Source: Pardosa pseudoannulata (Eukaryota; Arthropoda; Arachnida; Araneae; Lycosidae). From it: 64,000 nt of DNA. The notes beneath the pieces were generated by a model. It had not been told where the DNA came from. It saw nothing but the letters and a program-made list of their open reading frames with translations, and did not search any database. Positions 27,006 to 38,885 of the stretch are shown in pieces. Location: contig CM063502.1 in assembly GCA_032207245.1 (NCBI GenBank), positions 111,703,199-111,767,198 of the forward strand, written 5' to 3'. A program made the position numbers and the translations under genes. Numbering within the stretch: the first letter of the stretch is position 1; each line of letters opens with the position of its first letter.

Positions 27006-27195
27006 TGTTTGGTTTCGTTTTCTTTTGGAGCGCTACGGTCTACTTTTTGCAACACGAGGGTTATTAATGAGACCGGGACCTACTGCTTAAAGCCGATTCC
27101 GAATGGCTACGAACATCCCTGCCATAGTGGGATTCGAACCCATGGACTCCGGTTCCGAAGGCCAGCACCCTAACCATTAGGCCATCGTTCGGCCG
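27006..27195 (-). mobile_element. tRNA-derived SINE, family 1, best copy
   Basis: This 190-bp element is flanked by a perfect 9-bp target duplication TTTACTAAT (26997-27005 and 27196-27204). On the minus strand the head reads GATGGCCTAATGGTTAGGGT (A box) and GGGTTCGAATCCC (perfect B box). The body has GGCTTTAAGCAGTAGGTCCC and the tail CGAAACCAAACA. Spacing of the A and B boxes fits an RNA polymerase III promoter. The head most resembles a Glu-type tRNA, with CTTCGG in the anticodon loop, but the source tRNA is not certain. It serves as the reference for the other copies at 601, 8284, 13454 and 34632. Confidence 0.92.
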
Positions 27196-27204
27196 TTTAC
27201 TAAT

Positions 27205-27659
27205 AGATAGGTGTTAAAAGAACAGTGTTCGCTTATGGTTGCTTCACTTCACATTCGGAAGTTTAAATTTTGTATAAGCATAAATTTCATATTCTAAATT
27301 CAAAGAAGACTATTAAAAAAATTAAGTATTTAATAAACTATAAAAAAATTTGAATACATTAAGAAAATTATTATTATTTTAAAATTTCTTTTAATCTTAT
27401 TGTATATAAATATGAAAAGGGAAACAAAAAACTACATTCTTAAGAGATTGCGAAGCTAGTCACACGAAAGAAATATCTATAGGTTAGGTCCTTATTTTGT
27501 TATCAGTAAATATTTCTATTAAAAGGTTTCTATTAAAAGGAAAACATAAATATTATACTTTCAAGAAATTTAATACTTTAAAAACGTAATGAAACTTAAT
27601 ACTTTTAAAGTATTTTTTAAGATGTATGAATTATAGTCCATCTTTTTATATTTTGAAAC
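27205..27659. other. AT-rich spacer, no gene seen
   Basis: No structure other than a short AAAAGGTTTCTATT duplication near 27520-27540. Confidence 0.45.
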
Positions 27660-30075
27660 TTATTTCCTAATTTCTTATTTATAGAAGATTATATTCATCA
27701 GAACTGTTTAATGAAAAGCTTTCCGTACTTTAAAAAATGTACAAGCTAAATAATATAGCTATAGATTACTATCATCTTCACAGTTAGTAAATGAAGTTCT
27801 ATATAGAAATAATACCAGAATAAATAAGAAGAGTTTTGCATTTTGATTGCTTAGATTACTGCATGTGGTATTTATAAAAAAAGTACTCTAGAGGAGAATT
27901 TATTTTCTAATTTAGCCCCATCTAGAAACGAGTGAAATAAAATTAAATGCAAAAGGATGTTTGTATATTAATGCTGAGAAATTTCTTAAAAAGAATCACG
28001 AGATGTTAAACACCTTTTTTAAAGCTACTTAATTGTTTAAAGGATTTTCATATTTCACTCAACAGTTCGTTAAATTGTTGTATGGAAATTTCAACTACTG
28101 TTAAAGACCAGTCATTTAGAAGAAATTGACATAATTTTATTCAGTTTATCCTATTTTATTTTAGTCAATTTTATTGTTACGAGATGTAACTTATGTTTAA
28201 ACTGAGTTTTTATTAAATGTTTAAAGGTTATTTGCTAATTTCTTATTTACAAAAGATTATATTCATCAGAACTGTTTAACGAAAAGCTTTTCGTACTTAG
28301 AAAAATGTACAAACTAACTAATATAGCTATAGATTACTATCATTTTCATAGTTAGTAAATCCAGATATTAAATTCGTATTTTAATCTGCTAAATATAATT
28401 TGCAGTTCTATATATAAATAATACTAGAATAGGTAGGAAGAGTTTTGCATTTTGATTGCTTAGATTATTGCAGGTGATTATTTATAAAAAAAGTAAATGT
28501 AAATTTACTCTAGAGGAGAATTTATTTTCTAACTTAGCATCATCTAGAAAAGATTAAAATTTAATTAAATGCAAAAAGGTGTTTTTATATTAATGCCGAG
28601 GAGTTTCTTAAAAACAATCACGAGATGTTAAACACTTTTTTTAAAGCTATTGAATTGTTTAAATGATTTTCATATTTTACTCAACAGTTCGTTAAACTGT
28701 TGTATGGAAATCCAACTACTGTTAAAGATTAGTCATTTAGAAGCTATTGACATAATTTTATTCAGTTTATCCTATTTTATTTTAGTCAATTTTATTATTA
28801 CGAAATGTAACTTATGGTTAAACTGATTTTTTATTAAATGTTTAAAGTTTATTTGCTAATTTCTTATTTACAAAAGATTATATTCATCAGAACTGTTTAA
28901 CGAAAAGCTTTCCGTACTTAAAAGAATATACAAACTAATTAAGATAGCAATAGATTACTATCCTCTTCATAGTTAGTAAATTCTGATATTAAATTCGTAT
29001 TTTAAACTGTCAAATATCATTTGCAGTTCTATATAGAAATAATACTAGATTAAGTGCAAAGAGTTTTGCATTCTGATTACTTAGATTATTGCAGGTGGTA
29101 ATTATATAAAAGTAAATGTAAATTTACTCTAGAGGAGAATTTATTTTCTAATTTAGCATCATCTAGAAAAGATTAAAATTTAATTAAATGCAAAAAGGTG
29201 TTTTTATATTAATGCCGAGGAGTTTCTTAAAAACAATCACGAGATGTTAAACACTTTTTTTAAAGCTATTGAATTGTTTAAAGGATTTTCATACTCTACT
29301 CAACAGTTCGTTAAACTGTTGTATGGAAATTTCAACTACTGTTAAAGACCAGTCATTTAGAAGTATTGACATCATTTTATTCAGTTTATCCTATTTTATT
29401 TTAGTCAATTTTATTGTAACGTATGTTTAAACTGAGTTTTTATTAAATATTTAAAGGTTATTTGCTAATTTCTTATTTATAAAAGATTATATTCATCAGA
29501 ACTGTTTAACGAAAAGCTTTCCATACTTAAAAGAATATACAAACTAATTAAGATAGCTATAGATTACTATCCTCTTCATAGTTAGTAAATTCAGATATTA
29601 AATTCGTATTTTAAACTATCAAATATAATATGCAGTTCTATATAGAAATAATACTAGAATAAGTATGAAGATATTTGCATTCTGATTGCTTAGATTATTG
29701 CAGGTGGTATTTATAAAAAGTAAATGTAAATTTACTCTAGACGAGAATTTATTTTCTAAATTAGCATCATCTATAAACGAAAGAAATGAAATTAAATGCA
29801 AAGGGATGTTCTTATATGAATGCCGAGATCTTAAAAACAATCAAGAGATGTTAAACACTTTTTAAAGCTACTTAACTGTTTAAAGGATTTTCATACTTTA
29901 CTCAACAGTTCGTTATACTGTTGTATGGAAACTCAACTACTGTTAAAGACCAGTCATTTAGAAGCTATTGACATAATTTTATTCAGTGTATCCTATTTTA
30001 TTTTAGTCAATTGTATTGTTACACGATGTACCGAATGCTTAAACTGAGTTTTTATTAAATGTTTAAAGGTTACTT
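27660..30075. repeat. Four-unit tandem array, about 570-620-bp unit
   Basis: Units begin near 27666, 28235, 28856 and 29465 at CTAATTTCTTATTT. Each contains ATATTCATCAGAACTGTTTA, ATAGATTACTATC, CTCTAGAGGAGAATTTATTT, CACGAGATGTTAAACAC and CAACAGTTCGTTAAACTGTT. The first unit lacks an AATTTGCAGTT-side block present in the later units. No coding frame survives. It is the largest local tandem array in the window and resembles the start of a low-copy satellite. Confidence 0.95.
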
Positions 30076-31258
30076 TAACATGAATTCATTTGCTTCCATA
30101 AAAACATTTTCAACAACCAAACGCAAAACCAAGAAGAAAAAAGAATGACGTAGCAACAATAACAAACATGCTGAAAAGATACAACAAACAATTATATTTA
30201 CTCTAAAAAGAAATTTAGTAAATATAATAATTCTTTAAAAGAACAATTACTCAAAAAACCCAGTTTTCATTAAGACAGAAAAGTGCTCTTAAATGTATTT
30301 CTACTTTTTTTTTAATGGATGGGAAATTCAGTCATTTATAAATAAAAATCGAATAAACTCTCATCAACGCTAAATTCTAGCCAGAGAGAAAAAATAAGTA
30401 ACTAATTACTTTTAAATTTTTACTAATGATAATTAACATTAAATCCGTTTGAAGGCATTGATTTTGATTATTTTGGAAGTGGCTTTTCAAACAAAGTATT
30501 AGTTGCTTCGCTTTTACAAATCACACAAACACATTTATTTAATAAAGCAATTAACAGAACTTCCGTATAAAATAAGTATCACATTATTCAACGTAAACAA
30601 AATTAAAATCCCCCAAAAAAGGTTTTTCTTTAGAGGGGAAAAACAGATGGCCTCAGGTGAAAAAAATAAGAGCTCTAAAAATTTGAAAGACCATTCATTT
30701 TTTTTAATGGGGATGTATAAATCACGCTGTTTTGAATTCTCTAAGTAATTAAGCTTTAAATGAAACATTTGTTTTATTCTGTGCTCTAAAATATGAGTTT
30801 AAATATTATCAGTTTATATAGCGAGGAATTACGTAAATAAGTTTTCAACATAGTCATAAATGGAATTTTTTTTAAAGTTACATAAACATGAAAAAATCAT
30901 AATTTATGAAACACATTTAATATTTAAGTGCATATATGCATGTATAAATATGCATTTAATTCATCTAAAGGAATTAAAGCCATGAAAATGCTTATGCATG
31001 TTTATTATACTGAAAATAAATCCAAAGTATTTCCACAAAAAAAAGCTGAGAATTGCAGTAAGTTTTATTAATACAGAAACTGGTAAATCCTGAACAATTC
31101 ATTGAAAAATGCTCGGAAAACTTTGTACCTTACATATCTCTCAGAAGAGTAGAGAATTAGAAAGCATATAATCATGATAATTTTAACAGTCCTAATTTAT
31201 CAACAAAATTAATATCAAATTATAATAAATCAAATTATAATAAATTATAATATTATAT
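30076..31258. other. AT-rich spacer, no gene seen
   Basis: Short open frames on both strands at 30503-30768 overlap each other antisense and have no domain. Confidence 0.45.
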
Positions 31259-31600
31259 ATAAATTTTTAAAGTCATATCTAGTTTTTGCGATTTAGAATA
31301 GCATGTTGAAATGCACCAAAGCTTTGAAGGACAAGGATATCACAAATAATGTAGGAAAAATTTCATATTAAAATGTCATCTTTTTTAAAATGTTAAAAAA
31401 TCCGTCAGAAACAAGACTTTTTAACATCAAATTAAATTTTTATATATAAGTTTTTAAAGTCATATTTAGCTTTTGCGATTTAGAATAGCATGTTGAACTG
31501 TACTAAAGCTTTGAAGGACGAGGATATCACAAATACTGTAAGAAAAATTACATATTAAAATGTTATCTTTTTTTAAAATGTTAAAAAAATCCTTTTTTAC
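31259..31600. repeat. Two-unit tandem repeat, about 187-bp unit
   Basis: Units share TTTTTAAAGTCATAT, GCGATTTAGAATAGCATGTT and CTTTGAAGGAC, starting near 31262 and 31449. A pyrimidine tract with the repeated motif ATTTTTTCTTGTCTTT follows at 31600-31660. Confidence 0.9.
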
Positions 31601-31871
31601 ATTTTTTCTTGTCTTTTTGTCATTTTTTCTTGTCTTTCTTAACTTTTTTTTTTCTTGTACAACCTCCAATAAAGCTTTTTACAGGCATAATTCTATTTTT
31701 TACTGTGGTAAACACTTGAAATGGGGTCTTCCTAAGGAACAAAATAGTACTCTTTTCCTCAAAAACATACGCAGGATAATCACGTAAATGAATCATAGTG
31801 AATAAATTTCCATTCAGTGAGCAGATGAAGGTCAGGCTATTATACATGAGGAGAAAACATCAAGGATAAAA

Positions 31872-31937
31872 ATGGCTTTCCTGCTTCAGGGCTTTGGACA
31901 TAAATTGAAGGTGACTGTCAACAGGGTGCTTAGGTGA
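31872..31937 (+). other. Possible coding exon or microexon (very tentative)
   Basis: In a patch of more balanced composition, an ATG at 31872 opens 21 codons (MAFLLQGFGH... ending NRVLR). TTTCCTGCTTCAG at 31877-31889 would serve as a splice acceptor and AG|GTGAGTA at 31932-31940 is a consensus donor. This allows a 44-bp exon (31890-31933) or a 62-bp first exon (31872-31933). No neighbouring exon was found and splice-like motifs arise by chance, so this is only a pointer. Confidence 0.12.
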
Positions 31938-32240
31938 GTAACATTTGTCCTGGGGGAAAGCTGTATCGTTTAAGCTACAATGTAATATCCATCCCGATAG
32001 GAAGGCGTGCATTAAATGTGGAAATATACTTAATGAAAATTAGCTAGCTCGACACTTAACAGTATTACAGATTAGTTAAATTAAAAATTAAAAAATAAAC
32101 AGTTAATTATTTTTTATAGCTTGATGTTTAAAGAATAAATATATTAATTCAGAAATAATTTGAAAAGAAGAACACGAGGGATATTTGTTTCATCAAGTTT
32201 AGAATCAATTTGAGCATAATAGATAATAAATGTTGTCGGT

Positions 32241-33562
<1,322 letters not shown>

Positions 33563-33832
33563 GTTTAGTTGCTTGTCGTATAGTTAATGTATAGTTACAT
33601 GTAGTATAATTAATGTATAGTTGCATGTCGTATAGGTAATGTATAGTTACATGTAATATAGTTAAAATATACATGTTAATATAATAACATGTACTATGTT
33701 GTAATATGTATAAGTATGTAGTATGCATATTGACATGTAGTATAGTCAATGTATAGTTACATGTAGTATAGTTAATGTATAGTTACATGTAGTATAGTTA
33801 ATGTATAGTTACATGTTAGTATAATAGTATGT
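33563..33832. repeat. 26-bp minisatellite
   Basis: Repeats of ATGTATAGTTACATGTAGTA plus TAGTTA, with the last three units nearly perfect and earlier ones variant (GTTGCATGTCGTATAGGTA). Each unit contains the related half-motifs TATAGTTA and TACATGTA. A diverged central part lies at 33665-33740. Confidence 0.9.
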
Positions 33833-34620
33833 ATAATTACATAAAGAGCATTTTTAAAAAAATACTGTTTATTAATCTGATCGAAATCATCGATTTAAAA
33901 AAAAACTTTACAATTTGAGACTTAAAACTTTAAATTCAAGTACCTAGTATTTGTAGTACTAAGCATATAATTTGTTAGAAGGGAAATACCTGGTAAAAAA
34001 AAACCTAGCTCTATTAAAAGAAGAACAGGACTCACTACCATTATCTTATATGTAGGCAATCGCTTTTTGTCACATTATATGACACATTAAATTTATCAAT
34101 CAGTGTCTTAGCAGATAATCGCGAACACACTGTATTGCCTTTTTAGTAATAAAAGTGGAAAACTGATATGCTAAGGCAATGTAGCTAATATTTTTTTCCC
34201 TAATCTAAGGAACAATCTGCTGGATCGACCCTTAAGCAATCGAGATATCCGATTGCGATAGATGGATCACACCTGACGTTCTTTTCTGAGGCTTCCCGCT
34301 AATGATCACATTCTCTCTGAAAGATAAAAAACGACAAGGCTGACTCTCTATGTAGTGTTAATTGGTTTTGTCAACACAGCAGATGGGAAGAGATTGCATA
34401 CATGCAATATTAGAACGTAACGAGTAGCGTATTTTCCAATGCAAAATCACAGATTATGGATGACCATAGAATTAATAAAACTTTTCTCTATACATAGATT
34501 ATTTCATGAAGTTAAATAAATTCGTAAGAAATATAAATTTTAAAATCGCTTATACTATTAGTTTGGTTTTCTAATGTTTTAAAATTTTTAAAGATATCTG
34601 GAGAAAAGAGTATTACACAC
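33833..34620. other. Spacer with a balanced-composition patch (34200-34400)
   Basis: No gene is seen. The patch holds GATATCCGATTGCGATAG and other mixed-composition sequence, unlike the flanks. It is unrecognised. Confidence 0.4.
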
Positions 34621-34631
34621 GTTATGCGTGA

Positions 34632-34809
34632 TTTGGTTTGGTTTAGAGTGCTACGGTGTACACTTTTGCAACACGAAGGCTAATGAAACCAGGACCTACA
34701 GCTTAAAACCGATTCCGAATGACAACGAACATCCATGCTACTGTGTCATTTGAGCCCACGAACTCCGGTACCGATAGCCAGCATCCTACCAATCGCCCAT
34801 CGTTTGGCG
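34632..34809 (-). mobile_element. tRNA-derived SINE, family 1, copy 4
   Basis: This 178-bp element is flanked by an 11-bp target duplication with one mismatch, GTTATGCGTGA (34621-34631) and GTTATACGTGA (34810-34820). The tail side TTTGGTTTGGTTTAGAGTGC lies on the left and the decayed tRNA head (GAGCCCACGAACTCCGGTAC) on the right, so the orientation is minus. The B box is mutated, so transcription from this copy is unlikely. Confidence 0.88.
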
Positions 34810-34820
34810 GTTATACGTGA

Positions 34821-35752
34821 GGAATTCAAAATGCAAAATTTTTAATAACTCTTCCACATGTATTTCTTACCAGGTTTTTAAATTGTACCCCAAACAAATA
34901 ACAAAGAACATATATATTTCATTTCTTGTGAACTCTATGATACTTTGTTTATGGCATGAAGAAATATTAGACGGAAAATTCAATATAGATTCACAATGGC
35001 TAGAAACATTCATACCAACATTGCGATTTGAATGTATATTCGGCACCAAAATGTACCGTGATAATTCCTTGGCTATTGCCTCTTAGCATACATAGATAAA
35101 TTAATCACCGCAAACAAATATAATCTGATGTGAACACCATATGACTCCTTTTTTACATACTATATTAATTTTAATTTTGATTGCAAGATGCATCACTAGA
35201 ATTATCATTTGAAAATTCTCTTAGATCTTCAAAGCTGAAGAAAGAAATATGTTTTTGTTAAATTTTATATTTGAAATTGGCAGTCATTTAAAATTATTTC
35301 AGTCGGAAATCTAAAAGAGGTAAAGAGTTACAACGCAAAATTCCAACAATACAACAGCAATCGCAGAGTGAAAGTCAATTAGAGTGATTTCCTCAAACAA
35401 CGTACTTACATTATATGCTTGGGATAACAAACCTATTGTTCTATAATTTTACTCATCAAGTTTCACACCCGTTTATTATTATTATCTACAATTAAAACAC
35501 ATTCAGATTCTTGCATGTTTGTTAGAAATCTACCTAAGGCTTCCTTAAAAATGAGGGCGAAATACAACCTCTAGGGAAATGCTGAACATACCTTTACATA
35601 ATTTAAATATAAAGCAAGGTACTAAAAATATTTTCCTCTTATTTCCTAATTCTAAATGGATAAAAATATAACAGTACTGAACTGTGAAACTATAATTTTT
35701 ATTGTGGTTTTATGATACACTTGATATTAAAGGATATTTTTTTTAAATATAA
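34821..35752. other. AT-rich spacer, no gene seen
   Basis: An 89-codon frame beginning at 34817 has no domain and overlaps an antisense frame, so I treat it as chance. Confidence 0.45.
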
Positions 35753-36390
35753 GGGATATTTGGAAAGTAAGTTTCTTATATCACCAAAAGATGGCGCTGA
35801 AAAAGGCACCGAATGGGATAACAAAAACCCGAGTATATTAGTGGTGTGAATATCGTATGTGGCTGATGTATATTACCGATTGCTCATAATAACGATACTG
35901 TAGTGCACAAAGATGTCAGTACACGATTCTCCTGCCGCCGTCAGTTTTCGAACTCAGCACCGTTTGAAATACATGGTCAATAAATTTAACTGTATAGACC
36001 AGATGTGATGAATTCGTCTTTGATGTCGGGGTTTTTCTGAAGGTATGCAAATGGCTAGCCCTGAGGCAGCAATCTATCATCCATGACAACCTTTCACCTT
36101 ACAGTATAAATGTTGCTTTTAGTAACTTTCCCCTATTCTTGCACCCATATAAATTCCTAATTGGTCTCCTAGGACGACCTGCAGATAGTTATGGCAAGCT
36201 GGTCCTACTTTCAGATGGCAGACTTCTATGATACTGGAATGCAAAAACTTATCCCACGGCAGGGCACTTATAACATTTTCGATTAAGAAGAAGTTGAAGT
36301 AGTGCTGTATCCTTTGCAGTAAATATTTCCATGTGGCAATGTTTCATTTCTTATTACAATCCTTGGGGAAACTTAATTTCTGGTTTACCC
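35753..36390 (+). mobile_element. Deleted mariner-like element
   Basis: The left end GGGATATTTGGAAAGTAAGT and the right end (36368-36390, GAAACTTAATTTCTGGTTTA) are inverted with 16 of 23 matches. TA precedes the left end region. Inside, 36219-36287 encodes FYDTGMQKLIPR followed shortly by a stop, which resembles the C-terminus of mariner transposases (FYxxGIxKLxxRW). Mariner elements are about 1.3 kb, so at about 640 bp most of the transposase is lost. The D,D34D catalytic motif is not present. Confidence 0.55.
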
Positions 36391-38299
36391 TCGTGTGAAA
36401 CATTTTAAATATAATGCAATCTAAAAACAGAACTGTTGATTTAAGAAACAGGTTTATTTCCTCCACCATAATGCTGGAATTTTGTGGCTGTACATTTATT
36501 TTGGCTTCAACATTTATTTAGATATTTAAACAAATACCTGTATAAAAAACAAGTTAATAACTATCATTACTATAGATACCAAACCATATCCAGAACATCA
36601 GACTTTTCTCATTGTTCGTAGCATTTTTGAATCAGTTTCGTTATGGGTGCATCACTTCTACCGACACTTAACTATACAAGTAAAGATTGTTCGTCAAAGA
36701 ACGAATTTGTAATATTTAAGAGAGAATCATCAATACTCAAACTCTATGTTACGGATAAAGAATGATTAAGTATTTTACCTAAAGTCTTATTTAAAAAATA
36801 ACATATCTCATATGTAGTGAAGAATTTTTCTCTTTAATTCGTCAGAATTTCAGTTAAAATATATAAATAGATTTGAAATACATTTTTGCGTTATGGACAT
36901 CAAAGGCTTTGAACATCATATTTCTATCATACATCACAAGCTTGTGAAATTAACTGAATTATATTCGTCTGTATCAATTCAAAAGGATCATAGTAATAGC
37001 AAATGATTGAGAGGAATTTCTAAAGTCACCTATATAAAGCCAGTCAAAATCTCTGCTTGATAAAATAAAATTTATTTCGTATTTTTTGTTACTATAAAGC
37101 TCATATTCAACGAGTTTAGCAGACGGAAGGAACATTCAAAGATTCCTTTCCTTTTATCTTTGACTGTTATCAGTATATATTTCTTTTGTGCCCATTCCGA
37201 TAGAAAATTTTAGGTATCTTGAAAATGTGGCTTCCGCTTTTATTTTTATGCGTTCAAAAGCGTATAAGATTTAAGTTAAGTTAGCGTTGTCATTTTGCTT
37301 CCGGGGAATAATTCAAATGAAAGAAAATAGTACCGTATTTTTTTCTATTCAAACCCTAAAAATATAGATTAAGAGACTATTTATTTTGTTATTTGGGGCT
37401 GAAAAGAAAATGCTAATCTTACTTCAGAAAAGATTCTTTCAAGATGGAAATTTCACCAAATAAATATAAAAAAATACTGCTGGATATATAACTTTAAGTA
37501 TAAAGTACTTAATCGATTCCGATTAGCTAGAATTTTATTGCCTGGAAAAGCCATTCTTATGCATCACTTACAATTTATATCACTTCCCGATTTTATTTCA
37601 TTTTTGGAGAAAGTAACTCCAGTTATGAAGAATTTTAAACTCTCCCCTATCCCGAGAAATATTTATCAGATATTACCTATTGTTTAATTTGCCATCCCAT
37701 CACGCTTCAGAAATTGCCAGTTTTCTAACATTTATCATTTGTATAAGAGATCTTCCCTCTCACTCACTGCTTGGCTGTGAAGAAGATTTTCACATGGTAA
37801 ATCAAAATTCAATAGCTTACTTAATGTAATGGAAGAATTAATATTTTAGTAAATGGGGTGACTTTCAAACTAAACTTAAACTTCCGAACAAAGGCAGGCA
37901 ATTTAAAACTCTCCAGCATGAGAAAATATTTTGGGTAGAGAATTCCGTTTTATAAATTAGGATACAGTAATTGCGTTAAAAGTCTTGAATATTCACCTTC
38001 CTTCTTACTTTCTCCTATTAGAAGCACATGCTACGATGAATGAGGGCGCATACATGAGGATGAACAGGAGGCCTTGATTAAATCTGACAGAAGCTATCTT
38101 TCTTATGCTAGGTTTTCTCAGCGGGAGAAAAATCAATTTTCTTAAGGTATCGAATGTATTACTCAGATCGTTATCTATTCATTTAAGTATATATGTATGT
38201 GTAGACATATTAGAAAAGAAATAATTGCCATTTTTATGTGTTATATTGAAATAATACTTGAAAAAATGAAACTTCGAAACTCCTTTTGAATTTTTTTAT
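36391..38299. other. Spacer, no gene seen
   Basis: The composition is somewhat more balanced at 37500-38150 than in most of the window. There are no long frames, no repeats shared with other parts and no RNA gene that I recognise. Confidence 0.45.
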
Positions 38300-38323
38300 T
38301 ATATATATATATATATATATATA

Positions 38324-38365
<42 letters not shown>

Positions 38366-38399
38366 AATATATATGTATATATATATATGTATATATATA
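38300..38399. repeat. (TA)n microsatellite, left of the Ginger-type element
   Basis: About 100 bp of TA with GCATATA, GTAAATA and GTATATA interruptions. It abuts the transposon terminus at 38400 and resumes on the other side at 40346, so the element was inserted into the array. Confidence 0.97.
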
Positions 38400-38423
38400 T
38401 GTTACGGCCAAAGCCCGAAGTTG

Positions 38424-38540
38424 GCCAGTTCCCGCATTGGCCGGCCAAATCGCGAAATAGCCAATATCGCCTCACAATGACTGGCCAATGTCCGATCTTT
38501 CCTTGATTTCGGGGTTTGGCCAGCCAATGCGGGAACTGGC
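38424..38540. repeat. Subterminal 26-bp inverted repeat of the transposon
   Basis: Arms 38424-38449 and 38515-38540 pair with 25 of 26 matches (core GCCAGTTCCCGCATTGGC) around a 65-bp spacer. The left arm overlaps the terminal inverted repeat. The word GGCCAATG also recurs nearby. Subterminal repeats of this kind often bind transposase. Confidence 0.85.
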
Positions 38541-38628
38541 ATGGAGTGATCGGCCAAAGTCAGAAAAACAATGTAATGAGCAAATTTGGGATGTTTGTAT
38601 ACCGTAATGCTAATGATAATCACATTAT

Positions 38629-38836
38629 AGCTGCCACAGAGGAGATATCAGACGAATACGCCCCTCTTAGGCGCCTAGGATCGTCCTTCGGAACGAAAGC
38701 CAAGGAGGTACGGTGGCTCTATGTGGGCTGTAGTCTGAACTTAGAAGTTTTAGTGAGTAAGGATCTCACAGTACAGGAAACCTCCTGGTGTCTTATGAAA
38801 ATTTCCTCTCCTTTGGAGAAAACATACAATCAAAAA
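38629..38836 (+). mobile_element. Nested retroposon-like insert with 14-bp target duplication
   Basis: The 208-bp segment is flanked by perfect direct repeats GATAATCACATTAT (38615-38628 and 38837-38850) and ends in an A-rich tail (GAAAACATACAATCAAAAA). Such a long target duplication with an A-rich 3' end fits target-primed reverse transcription, for a SINE, truncated LINE or processed transcript. I see no clear A or B box, so the family is unknown. It interrupts the region downstream of the integrase pseudogene and is younger than the host element. Confidence 0.7.
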
Positions 38837-38885
38837 GATAATCACATTATCTACTGAATTATTATATTACAGAAAATTATTGGTA

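Noticed and set aside
27130..27195. Functional tRNA gene on the minus strand
   Set aside because: It is followed by the SINE body and tail, has a target duplication around the whole 190 bp, and its acceptor and anticodon stems do not pair as in a working tRNA.
27660..30075. CRISPR-like array
   Set aside because: The units are about 600 bp with no short repeat/spacer alternation; this is a eukaryotic tandem duplication.
38516..38857. 113-codon plus-strand frame
   Set aside because: It runs from the transposon's subterminal repeat into the nested retroposon, so it joins unrelated sequences.
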